64,000 nucleotides of DNA from Ignavibacteriota bacterium. Lineage in GTDB: Bacteria > Bacteroidota > Ignavibacteria > Ignavibacteriales > Melioribacteraceae. Location: the NCBI GenBank assembly GCA_016708125.1, contig JADJGF010000001.1, positions 1,324,001 to 1,388,000 on the forward strand, given 5' to 3'. Below are positions 54,646 to 63,512 of this stretch, piece by piece (within the stretch, counting starts at the first letter, position 1; each line of letters begins with the position of its first letter). A program made the position numbers and the translations under genes. Under the pieces are notes generated by a model that was not told the origin of the DNA, ran no database searches, and worked only from the letters and a program-made list of their open reading frames with translations.

Positions 54646-57180
54646 TTATGCATAGACTTCTTTTTTAATTTTTGTGGTATGAACTTTTGAAGTTGAATTA
54701 TTAGTTGTTGTTTCTTCGCCTAAATAAAACATTTTTACTAATTCAGCCAATTGATCAGTAAGTTGAGTTAAGTCTTCGGTTGCTCTTGCAATATGCTGAA
54801 CACCCAAACTTGATTCTTGGCTTACGGAATTAATATTATCAACATTTTTACTAATAATTTCAGCAGCGGCAGCTTGTTCTTCACTTGCAGTTGCAACTTG
54901 ATTTATTTGTTCAATTACCGTTTCGGTTTTTATCATTATCTTATCTAAGGAAATACTTGCTTCGCTGGCAAATTCTTTTCCTTTTATTACTTCGTCTTTT
55001 CCTTTTCTAATTGATATTACAGCTCTAGAAGTATCTTCTTGAATTTTTTTAATTGTTTCTGCAATTTCTTTTGTTGCATTAATTGTACGTTCGGCAAGTT
55101 TTCCAACTTCATCCGCAACAACCGCAAAACCTCTTCCATGCTCGCCGGCTCTTGCAGCTTCAATTGCAGCATTTAACGCAAGTAAATTTGTTTGTCCGGC
55201 TATATCATCAATTACCTCAATTATTTCACCTATTTTGTCACTGCTTGAACCAAGCAGTTCAACAGCTGTTGCAGCTTCGGAAACAATATTGTTAATATTT
55301 TCAATTTCTGCGATTGTATTTTTAATAACCTTTCCACCATCGGCTGCCGTAAGTCCGGCTTCTTTTGCCGAATCTGCAGCAAGCGTTACATTTTTAGTAG
55401 TTTCCGAAACTGTAATAGCCATTTCTTCAACTGCACCGGCAACATCTGCAGTTTGTGCACTTTGCTCTTGCGCTCCAGCAGCTAACTCTTCTGCATTTGT
55501 AGAAATTTGAGTTGTTGCAATTGCGGTTTCACTAATTGCATTAGATAATTTTGAAACTAAAGATTTTATATTCATTACTGTTTGATTAAATCCGGAGAAT
55601 AATTTTCCGATATCATCATTTTCTTTTTCGGGTGTAATATGAACAGTAAGATTTCCATCAGCAAATTTTTCCATTGCACTTAAAATATTTCTTGTACTTC
55701 TTTCAAGATATTTTTCTTTCTCTTTTACTTCGGTAATTTCAGCTATTGATTCCATTGCTCCAATTATTAAGTTATTATCATTTTTAATTGGCGCTCCCGT
55801 GTACATTATTGCACGGTTTTGATTTAATGAATTTGATATGGTTTCCGATGTTATTGATTCTTTTAATTTCATTGCTTTTACGCATGCGCAATTTTCTGTT
55901 TCACAATGATTTGTTTTAAATAATGAATAACATTTTTTTCCGATTGCTTCACTTTGATTAATTCCAACAAAAGAAGCTGCTGCTTCATTTATATATTGCA
56001 CATTAAAATCATTATCAATTATTTGTACCGGCGTTGGTAAATTTTCCAGATATTGAAGTTGTGTATTTATTTTACTTGCCATACTTTTTAAACTTTGAGA
56101 TAACAATCCTATTTCGTCTTTTGATTTTATTTCAAAATCAACTTTTTTATTTCCGTTGGAAAATTCATTTGCTGTTTTGCTTAAATGATCTATAGGTTTT
56201 AAAATACTCTTATACATTATAAATGTTAATATAAAGCCTAATATTCCCGTAAATGAAAATATTACCAAAATGTTATACAATAAAGAGGATTTCATTTCAC
56301 TAATTTGTGCTGTTATATCTTTATACAAAACAATATAACCAACTTCGTCTTTTTTATAATCTAAAATTGGAAATGCGTATGATGCGTATTCGTTTTCATT
56401 ATTGCTTATTTTTTTTATTTCGTTATTTAACTCTTCATTACCTACTAAATCTTTTGCAAACTCATTTGAATATTCATAAAAAATTACATCATTATTAATT
56501 ATATCGTTAGCTTCAGCTTTAAATCTTTTAGCTTTTTCAAAAACATCCTTTTTAATTCCAATTGCATACTCAACATTTAATGCGTGATTGATGCTTGTTA
56601 AAATATTTCCGAGTCCTAAACCAAATTCAATAGTTCCAAGATGTTGTGAATCATAATTTGCGGGATAAACTATTCTTAAACCGGGACCACCTCTTCCAAT
56701 TTCAATTCCCGAAACAATTTTTCTTTCCTTATTAGCCAGAACAACTGTTTCTCTAAATGATGACAAATCATCGCCAAACTGATTTGGCTGATGTAATCTT
56801 AAAAAGGAAGTAGCCGGCGGTGTGTGAAATTGAAGCTGATCAATATCGTATGTTTTTTTTAGTTTACTTTCATAAACATCAATAAGCATATTTGTAATGC
56901 CTTCTCTATCACCATTAGCAAATTTTGAAAGTATTGAGTTATCGCTTACAATAAGTTCCATTGCAATTGAAACATCTTTGGTTTTTGATTCAACTTGATC
57001 GTTAAACATTTTTTCAAAAACCTTAAAATTTGTTTCAATGTTCTTATCCAATTCGTTTGTTAGATTATTGTAAGTTACAACAAACAAAATTATAGTTAAG
57101 AGAAAAGACCCAAATATTATTGGTGCGGGCAGTTTAAATTTTAACGAATTAAAAAACTTACTTTGTGATTTTGATCTCAT
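54646..57180 (-). CDS. Methyl-accepting chemotaxis protein with dCache sensor, PAS and cysteine cluster
   Basis: 844 residues from the ATG at 57180, preceded by GGGGG; an upstream in-frame TTG overlaps that site. Membrane helices about 18-38 and 299-322 flank a large periplasmic dCache-type sensor (QLQFHTPPATSFLRLHQP and the following FGDDLSSFRETV are typical of dCache_3). HAMP about 323-378; PAS about 379-500 with Cys417, Cys426, Cys431 and Cys433 (HCETENCACVKAM); a second HAMP-like segment; then the signalling tip (GQTNLLALNAAIEAARAGEHGRGFAVVADEVGKLAERT). The four clustered cysteines could hold a metal or redox switch. Transcribed alone. Confidence 0.93.
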   Translation of the reverse strand: MRSKSQSKFFNSLKFKLPAPIIFGSFLLTIILFVVTYNNLTNELDKNIETNFKVFEKMFNDQVESKTKDVSIAMELIVSDNSILSKFANGDREGITNMLIDVYESKLKKTYDIDQLQFHTPPATSFLRLHQPNQFGDDLSSFRETVVLANKERKIVSGIEIGRGGPGLRIVYPANYDSQHLGTIEFGLGLGNILTSINHALNVEYAIGIKKDVFEKAKRFKAEANDIINNDVIFYEYSNEFAKDLVGNEELNNEIKKISNNENEYASYAFPILDYKKDEVGYIVLYKDITAQISEMKSSLLYNILVIFSFTGILGFILTFIMYKSILKPIDHLSKTANEFSNGNKKVDFEIKSKDEIGLLSQSLKSMASKINTQLQYLENLPTPVQIIDNDFNVQYINEAAASFVGINQSEAIGKKCYSLFKTNHCETENCACVKAMKLKESITSETISNSLNQNRAIMYTGAPIKNDNNLIIGAMESIAEITEVKEKEKYLERSTRNILSAMEKFADGNLTVHITPEKENDDIGKLFSGFNQTVMNIKSLVSKLSNAISETAIATTQISTNAEELAAGAQEQSAQTADVAGAVEEMAITVSETTKNVTLAADSAKEAGLTAADGGKVIKNTIAEIENINNIVSEAATAVELLGSSSDKIGEIIEVIDDIAGQTNLLALNAAIEAARAGEHGRGFAVVADEVGKLAERTINATKEIAETIKKIQEDTSRAVISIRKGKDEVIKGKEFASEASISLDKIMIKTETVIEQINQVATASEEQAAAAEIISKNVDNINSVSQESSLGVQHIARATEDLTQLTDQLAELVKMFYLGEETTTNNSTSKVHTTKIKKEVYA

Positions 57181-57336
57181 TTTTTCCCCCAAAACGATTC
57201 ATTTTGTTTTTTTACGGTAATTATCGGAATAAGTTTTTTTAATTTTATATTAAACTAATTAAAATTTGAAAAACGAGATTTTTTAGTAATTAATATTATA
57301 TTATATTAATTATAATTGAATTATTATAAGAAGAGA

Positions 57337-57966
57337 TTAAATTTCATAAGGATCAATTTTAATTTCTTGATCTAAGTAAAAGAACCTTTTGTTGGTTTTA
57401 AACTTCTTTTGTATTTCGTATGGAAAATCTATTTCTGTGGCAGATTTAATTTCGGTAAGTGAATTTGCACCTTTCTTAATTTTTTTTACAACATCTAAAC
57501 TAAACCTAAATGTTATATCTTTTGTTAAAATTGCTTCGCGAATTATAAAATATTTACTATTCGGATCTTTAATTATTTCCCGAATTTTCCCATCGCCGTA
57601 TAAATAATTATCTAAAGTAATTTGCTCGTTATACTCTCTAATTGCATTAACAATTTTAATTTCAACGGGAATTACATCAATTCTATCAAACTCTAAATTG
57701 AGCAAAGTCAACAATTCATCGGATGTAAAATACATTCTTCCAATAATATCTCCCTCTTCGCTTACTTTTTCTTTAATGCTTGTTACATCCTGAACAATAA
57801 ATTTTATTCCGTTTTCATTAATTCGATAAACTTCTCCCGGTCTTCCGTTTGTGCGTGGAGTTGAAAATGGTTTAAAATCTTTTAAAACTGCATTTTGCGG
57901 AAGTAATTGCGCTTCTAATTGCATAAATGTGAAAAGTAAAATTATTGTTCCGGCTATCTTTTTCAT
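57337..57966 (-). CDS. Exported protein of unknown function
   Basis: 209 residues with a cleavable signal peptide (about 1-19, LEAQ). The mature part is mixed alpha/beta and lysine-rich (FKPFSTPRTNGRPGEVYRINENGIKFIVQDV; FDRIDVIPVEIKIVNAIREYNEQ). I recognise no family and see no catalytic motif. Nearest neighbour is a barrel gene 93 bp upstream on the same strand. Confidence 0.6.
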   Translation of the reverse strand: MKKIAGTIILLFTFMQLEAQLLPQNAVLKDFKPFSTPRTNGRPGEVYRINENGIKFIVQDVTSIKEKVSEEGDIIGRMYFTSDELLTLLNLEFDRIDVIPVEIKIVNAIREYNEQITLDNYLYGDGKIREIIKDPNSKYFIIREAILTKDITFRFSLDVVKKIKKGANSLTEIKSATEIDFPYEIQKKFKTNKRFFYLDQEIKIDPYEI

Positions 57967-58059
57967 ATTGATAAAAGTTTTTCTAAAAAATTATCGAAAA
58001 AAATAGTCGGACTTTTAAATTTTGATTTCCGGTAAATTATTTTACAAGGTTTTCAAATT

Positions 58060-58737
58060 TTAATTCAAATTGTAGCTGAACCCAAGCAAAGCTTTAATTT
58101 GATATTTGGGCTGATTAATTGCTTTATCTGCATCTGAATAAGAATATCCGTCTCTTGGATTTACGTGTTGTCCATCGGGACTATAAGAAGTATCGTGTCC
58201 ATAAAGAGATTCTGATAAATAATAATCAAATCCAAAATTCATTACTAAATCTAATGAATACATAATTCTAAAATAATTTTCAGCACCAATTCCAATTCCC
58301 CATTGGTTGCTGGTAATGTCGAAATCTTCGTTTCCTCCAACATAATTGAAATTTCCTACAAACATTACATAACGCGGGCCCGCATAAAAATAGTTTCTTT
58401 TTAATCCTAAAAATGAAGATTTATATAAAAAATCTAAACCAAGATCATAAGTTTTTCCACTTTTTTCAGGAGTTCCCCCGGTGTTATCATTTATAAAAAT
58501 TTTTCGCGCATCGTATGGATTTCCCGCATCTAAATAACTAATTCCAAAATTTAATTTTGCAGAAAAAGGAAAATCTTCGGCAAAATTTGTTGCAAGAAAA
58601 TTAAAATTAAATCCAACTCCATTAAACATTCCTGCTTGAAATCCGCCGAAAAACTGCGTTTTTCTAAATGCTGAATTATTTTCTTGAGCAAATAATGTTG
58701 AACTTAGTAATAAAAGACAAATGGTGATTTTTTTCAT
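58060..58737 (-). CDS. Small outer-membrane beta-barrel protein
   Basis: 225 residues with a signal peptide (about 1-17, LFAQ). Alternating strands rich in Gly, Phe and Tyr (FFGGFQAGMFNGVGFNFNF; YFYAGPRYVMFVGNFNYVG; QWGIGIGAENYFRI) and a final strand YQIKALLGFSYNLN ending in an aromatic-polar pattern are typical of 8-10-stranded barrels. Function unknown. Downstream of it lies the 209-residue exported protein gene. Confidence 0.7.
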   Translation of the reverse strand: MKKITICLLLLSSTLFAQENNSAFRKTQFFGGFQAGMFNGVGFNFNFLATNFAEDFPFSAKLNFGISYLDAGNPYDARKIFINDNTGGTPEKSGKTYDLGLDFLYKSSFLGLKRNYFYAGPRYVMFVGNFNYVGGNEDFDITSNQWGIGIGAENYFRIMYSLDLVMNFGFDYYLSESLYGHDTSYSPDGQHVNPRDGYSYSDADKAINQPKYQIKALLGFSYNLN

Positions 58738-59339
58738 TCTAAAGACTCCAAATGATTATTTTGCTTTTGTTTGATGCTATTATTGTACCAAATCTCTTTT
58801 TTTTGAAAAAGCTTGAATTTTGATTTAAATCACAATTTGGCTTAAAATGAAATGCATATATTCTGAGAAATTATGTAATAAAAACGTAAAAATTACATGT
58901 AAAAATGTGAGACAATTGAAGAAATGAAAAGTGTTGAAACGTAGAGACGTTGAAACGTGAAACGAAAAATGCTAAGCTCTAAAAACTAAGAAAAGTAAAA
59001 ACGTAAAAGTAAAAAGACAAAATATTTGTCATTTCGAATTCCGACGTATTTATCGGAAGAGAAATCTCTAAAAAAAATTTCAAGATAACATCCGTTAACT
59101 AACGAATTGAAGGATTACAAAATTCCAAGACAAATTGAGATGTCTCATCAAAAACCGATTCGACATGACACAACTTTGTATTTGTCATTTCGAATTCCGA
59201 TGTTTTTATTGGATGAGAAATCTCAAAAATTAATTTGAAGATTTCTCAGTCATTTCATTCCTTCGAGATGACAAGTGTTTTTCTTTTCAATTGTAGCGAA
59301 AGTGAAAATAAATAATGTTTTTTACTTTTATGCGGTACT
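58738..59339. repeat. Gene-free repeat block left of msrB
   Basis: 602 bp without a gene. 58920-59020 is an A-rich, ACGT-containing stretch (TAGAGACGTTGAAACGTG). Two direct copies of a unit beginning ATTTGTCATTTCGAATTCCGA (59024-59069 and 59180-59224) follow. The second continues to 59275, where CCTTCGAGATGACAAG forms an inverted match to its own start, as in a MITE-like element. 59137-59275 as a whole recurs inverted at 60725-60861. A palindrome core (59090-59107) is related to that at 21553-21570. Confidence 0.8.
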
Positions 59340-59774
59340 TTATTTCTTTTTATCCGGAACAAAATTTAGAGAAATTGAATTTACACAATGACGTGTGTTT
59401 TTATCCGTAAATCCTTCGCCAAGAAAAACATGACCCAAATGTCCGCCGCAATTATTGCAAATAATTTCTGTTCTTCTTCCATCTGCATCGGGAATTCTTC
59501 TAACTGCACCCGGTATTTCATCATCAAAACTGGGCCAGCCGCAATGAGAATCAAATTTATCATCTGATTTATAAAGCTCCGCATTGCATTGTTTACAAGT
59601 ATATGTTCCCGATTGTTTGTTGTCTGTATATTTTCCGGTATATGGTCTTTCCGTGGCTTTGTGCAAAATAACTTTTTGTTCTTCCGGAGTTAATTTATTT
59701 AATTTCATTTTTCCCTGTGCAAAGTTTGTTGTAATAAAAATTGAAAATAATAAAAAAATAATTCCCGCTCTCAT
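59340..59774 (-). CDS. msrB: Peptide-methionine (R)-S-oxide reductase, exported
   Basis: 144 residues with a signal peptide (about 1-20, NFAQ), so it repairs oxidised methionine in the periplasm or on envelope proteins. Zinc cysteines Cys60, Cys63, Cys106 and Cys109; catalytic Cys130 in RHCVNSISL; Cys78 in SHCGWPSF. Complete for the family. The S-epimer enzyme MsrA, also exported, is encoded 1.2 kb away on the other strand. Confidence 0.95.
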   Translation of the reverse strand: MRAGIIFLLFSIFITTNFAQGKMKLNKLTPEEQKVILHKATERPYTGKYTDNKQSGTYTCKQCNAELYKSDDKFDSHCGWPSFDDEIPGAVRRIPDADGRRTEIICNNCGGHLGHVFLGEGFTDKNTRHCVNSISLNFVPDKKK

Positions 59775-59850
59775 TTCAAACCTTTGTTAATTATATTTGT
59801 TAATTATAAAATCCACACAATTCTTTGTTCCCTTAAAAAGGACTTTCACA

Positions 59851-60696
59851 ATGATAAAAATAAATCACAAAATAATTTTAATATTTCTTTCACTTTTTAT
59901 TCTTTCGTGCAACTCAATTATTTTAAATTCTTCTGCTGAAAAAAAGCGAGATGTTTTAACAAAATATACTGAGCTAAAAACATTTTATTCTCAAGAGGTT
60001 TCGGATTCGTTTTACTTGTATATCCGCGTTCCAAAAAATTATGAAAATGAAAATAAAAATTATCCCGTTTTGTATTTATTGGATGGCGATATTTCTTTTA
60101 ATATGGCAACAAGTATCGTACGCTATTTACAATACGGAAATGATGTTCCCGAAATTATTATTGTAGGAATTGGTTACGGCTCAATGATAAATGATGAAAA
60201 AATAAATTTTAGAGAACGTGATTATACGTTTTCCAAAAATGATTTATTTAAACAATCCGGCGGCGGTATTAATTTTTTAAATTTCATCAAAAAAGAGTTA
60301 ATTCCATTTGTTGATAAAAATTACAAAACTAATGATGTTAGAATTTTAAACGGTTTTTCTTTAGGCGGATTATTTACAACTTACACCTTGCTTAAAGAAA
60401 AAAATTTGTTTTCTTCATATATTGCCGGAAGTCCGTATTTAAAAAGCGATATAGATTCATTATTAAAAATTACAACTGGATTCGAAAATTTTGATGGAAA
60501 ACTTTTTATCACTTTTGGTGAATTAGAAAGCGAAATTGATTATAAAATTCCAATAAAAAATTTAGTTGATGAATTGCATAAAAATGTAAAAAATGAAACC
60601 AAAATTAAATTACAAATTTTTGAAAATGGAACACATTTCACAACGCCGGCGGAAGCTTTAACGTACGGATTAAAATTTATATTTGATGAAAATTAA
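59851..60696 (+). CDS. Alpha/beta-hydrolase esterase lipoprotein (esterase D / IroE-like)
   Basis: 281 residues from the ATG at 59851, with AAGGA upstream; an ATG 18 codons earlier lacks a site and would mask the lipoprotein signal (ILSC, Cys20). Esterase family pattern: YPVLYLLDGDISF, IIIVGIGYG, nucleophile Ser170 in NGFSLGG, and a C-terminal histidine in NGTHFTTP. Relatives hydrolyse siderophore or other small esters, so a role in iron release is possible but not shown here. It is divergent from msrB, with a 76-bp gap. Confidence 0.85.
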   Translation: MIKINHKIILIFLSLFILSCNSIILNSSAEKKRDVLTKYTELKTFYSQEVSDSFYLYIRVPKNYENENKNYPVLYLLDGDISFNMATSIVRYLQYGNDVPEIIIVGIGYGSMINDEKINFRERDYTFSKNDLFKQSGGGINFLNFIKKELIPFVDKNYKTNDVRILNGFSLGGLFTTYTLLKEKNLFSSYIAGSPYLKSDIDSLLKITTGFENFDGKLFITFGELESEIDYKIPIKNLVDELHKNVKNETKIKLQIFENGTHFTTPAEALTYGLKFIFDEN

Positions 60697-60724
60697 CTTT
60701 ATTAATTTCCGGAATGACAATTAT

Positions 60725-60861
60725 TTGTCATCTCGGAGGAATGAAATGACTGAGAGATCTCTTGCTAAAATTCTGAGATTTCTCACCCGATTAAAATCAT
60801 CAGGATTCGAAATGACAAAAATAAGATTGTGTCAAGTCAAATGTTGTTTATGAGACATCTC
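60725..60861. repeat. Inverted copy of the msrB-left repeat block
   Basis: Reading its reverse complement gives the same segments in the same order as 59137-59275: GAGATGTCTCAT..., TGACAca..., TTTGTCATTTCGAATcC..., TGAGAAATCTC, and CATTTCATTCCTcCGAGATGACAAA. It lies in the 305-bp gap between the esterase and msrA genes; the rest of that gap (60862-61001) is AT-rich and shows nothing coding. Confidence 0.8.
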
Positions 60862-61001
60862 TTTTCCGGTTTTCTGTTTCCGTTTTCCGTTTTTCTTTGC
60901 TCTGTGTCTTTGATAATTTTATAACAATATTTTAAATTCTAAAACTTTTTCTAAAACAAATTGTAGAAAACTAAAACAAAATTGAAAGAAAGAATTTTAA
61001 A

Positions 61002-61640
61002 ATGAGAAAAATTACTTTATTAGTGATATTTTTAACAACTATTTTAGCAATAAATGAAAATTATTTTTCGCAAAATTTGAAGAAAGCAAAAAACATGGAA
61101 ATAAAAAATAACCTTGAAACTGCAACTTTCGGAACCGGATGTTTTTGGTGTACCGAAACAATTTTTGAGAAATTAAAAGGAGTTGAATCGGCTGTTTCCG
61201 GTTACAGCGGCGGAGCAAAAGAAAATCCCACATACAAAGAAGTTTGCACCGGAGAAACCGGTCATGCAGAAGTTATACAAATTAAATTTAATCCAAACGA
61301 AATTACATTTAAGGAATTGTTAGAAGTTTTTTGGAAAACACACGATCCAACAACTTTAAACCGACAAGGTGAGGACGTTGGAACTCAATACCGTTCTGCA
61401 ATATTTTATCATAACGAAGAACAAAGGAAATTAGCAGAAGAATATAAATCAAAATTAGAGATAGCAAAAGTTTTTAAGAATCCAATTGTAACTGAAATTA
61501 CAAAGTTCACCAAATTTTTTCCGGCTGAAAACTATCATCAAGATTATTACGAGCAAAACAAAACTCAGCCATATTGCAGTTTTGTTATAACTCCAAAAGT
61601 AGAGAAGTTTAAGAAAGTATTTGAATCGAAGCTAAAGTAA
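61002..61640 (+). CDS. msrA: Peptide-methionine (S)-S-oxide reductase, exported
   Basis: 212 residues. Hydrophobic N-terminus (about 1-17) followed by a linker, consistent with export. Catalytic Cys47 in GTGCFWCTE (the GCFWC variant, with a second cysteine at 50), then SGYSGGAKENPTYKEVCTGETGHAEVIQ and the FWKTHDPTTLNRQGEDVGTQYRS signature. A further Cys near the C-terminus (QPYCSFVI) lies at the position of recycling-associated residues. Complete enzyme; forms a functional pair with exported MsrB nearby. Confidence 0.95.
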   Translation: MRKITLLVIFLTTILAINENYFSQNLKKAKNMEIKNNLETATFGTGCFWCTETIFEKLKGVESAVSGYSGGAKENPTYKEVCTGETGHAEVIQIKFNPNEITFKELLEVFWKTHDPTTLNRQGEDVGTQYRSAIFYHNEEQRKLAEEYKSKLEIAKVFKNPIVTEITKFTKFFPAENYHQDYYEQNKTQPYCSFVITPKVEKFKKVFESKLK

Positions 61641-61724
61641 ATTTTAATATAGAAAGAAATAGTATATTAATTTTTACAATTTATATTTTTAATTGATTTC
61701 GTTTTTATTCGATAATTCTAATGT

Positions 61725-63473
61725 ATGAAAACGAACACAAAATATAGTTTTCTTAAACTCGTTAAAAATTTTTTTTGGGACGATAGTTATAAGGCTGAAT
61801 CAGATTTAAATATCTCAAGAAAAACTTTGATGACAAATTATATAATTATTGTTGCATCGTTTTTCTTAATTTCATTTGGCATCCTCGCATTTTTACAAGA
61901 AAATTATATTATCGGTTTTCTTGATATGACTGTTTTTTCAATTATTACAGCCTTCCGATTTTTTTACTTCAAAGACCATAAAACAAATTTCCTTAATTAC
62001 ATTATTATAAACATTTTTGGCGTTTATTTGTTATTTCTAATTTATAGAGGTGGTTTACATTTATCGGGTTCGTTGTGGTCATTTATATTTCCAGTTACGG
62101 TAATGTTTCAAGTTGGAAGAAAAATTGGTCGTATTTATATATTGGCATTCTTAACAATTGTAATATTATTATTCACCTTTGATCTTACTTTATTTCATTA
62201 TTCTACGAATTTTAAACTTCGGTTTGTTGGTTCCTTTTTAGCGGTTTCAATTATCAGTTATTTCATTGAATTTATTAGAGAAAAGACACAGTTTGCCCTT
62301 GAGACAACGAATAAGGAAATCAAAATATCATTCTCAAATTTAGAGCAAAAAGAAAAAGCGCTTACTGAAAGGGAAAAACATTATCGTACTTTATTTGAAG
62401 CTTCAAACGATGCAATATTTTTAATGGACGGAAACACTTTTATTGATTGCAATCCAAGAACGTTAGAAATGTTCGGATGTAAACGAGAAGAAATTATTAA
62501 TCAGCCTCCATATAATTTTTCTCCAAAGTTTCAACCTGATGGAGAATTATCGAAAACTAAGGCTATTTCAAAAATTGAAGCTGCTTTGGGCGGAAATTCA
62601 CAAGTTTTTGAATGGACCCATTGCAAATTGAACAAAACTGAATTCTATGCAGAAGTAAGGTTAGATGCTGTTGAACTAAATAATAAAAAATTATTGTTAG
62701 CAAGTGTGCGGGATATTACCGATAGAAAAATTGCTTCCGATAAATTAAAAATTGCTAAAGAGAATGCAGAAAAATCAGATCGTTTAAAATCAGATTTTCT
62801 TGCACAAATGTCACACGAAATTAGAACACCAATTAATACAATTTTAAATTATACTTCATTGCTTCAAATGGAATTTGAAGATAACGTTAGTGAAGAAAAT
62901 GCGGGAAGTTTTAAAGCCATTCAAAAATCAGCACAAAGATTAATTAGAACAATTGATTTAATTCTGAATATTTCCGATGTAGAAGCGGGAACTTATGAAC
63001 CGGTTTTTGAAAATATAGACATTCTTGCAAAAATTTTAGATCCGATTGTTGGGGAATTTCATCCGGCTTCGGCAAATAAAAAGTTATATCTAACTTTAAA
63101 ATATCCTCAAGACGAAAAATGTTGTATCTCATACATAGATAGTTATACTATTTATCAAGCAATTTCAAATTTAGTTGATAATGCAATAAAATATACCGAT
63201 TCCGGCGGAATTGAGATTGTTGTGGAAGAATTAGAAAAAAATTTTCTTATAAAAATTTCAGATACCGGTATTGGAATTAGTGATGAATATTTACCGCATC
63301 TCTTTGAAAAATTTAGTCAAGAAGAAAGCGGATACAGCAGAAAATATGAAGGTAATGGTTTAGGTTTGTCTTTAGTAAAAAAATACTGCGAAATAAATAA
63401 CATTATTATTTCTGTTGAGAGTAAAAAGGGATTAGGAACTACATTTATTCTTGATTTTAATAAAGTCTGTTAA
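61725..63473 (+). CDS. Membrane sensor histidine kinase with PAS domain
   Basis: 582 residues. Five or six membrane helices (about 35-185) with very short loops form an N-terminal membrane sensor. A coiled coil (about 190-215) leads to PAS (about 215-338, YRTLFEASNDAIFLMD to VRDITDRK), HisKA with His364 (MSHEIRTPINTI) and HATPase_c (NLVDNAIKYT, DTGIGIS, GNGLGLS). No response regulator gene is adjacent, so it is an orphan kinase in this window. Confidence 0.92.
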   Translation: MKTNTKYSFLKLVKNFFWDDSYKAESDLNISRKTLMTNYIIIVASFFLISFGILAFLQENYIIGFLDMTVFSIITAFRFFYFKDHKTNFLNYIIINIFGVYLLFLIYRGGLHLSGSLWSFIFPVTVMFQVGRKIGRIYILAFLTIVILLFTFDLTLFHYSTNFKLRFVGSFLAVSIISYFIEFIREKTQFALETTNKEIKISFSNLEQKEKALTEREKHYRTLFEASNDAIFLMDGNTFIDCNPRTLEMFGCKREEIINQPPYNFSPKFQPDGELSKTKAISKIEAALGGNSQVFEWTHCKLNKTEFYAEVRLDAVELNNKKLLLASVRDITDRKIASDKLKIAKENAEKSDRLKSDFLAQMSHEIRTPINTILNYTSLLQMEFEDNVSEENAGSFKAIQKSAQRLIRTIDLILNISDVEAGTYEPVFENIDILAKILDPIVGEFHPASANKKLYLTLKYPQDEKCCISYIDSYTIYQAISNLVDNAIKYTDSGGIEIVVEELEKNFLIKISDTGIGISDEYLPHLFEKFSQEESGYSRKYEGNGLGLSLVKKYCEINNIIISVESKKGLGTTFILDFNKVC

Positions 63474-63512
63474 TTATTTTCTTGTGATTACAATTATAAT
63501 AACTTGCACTAT

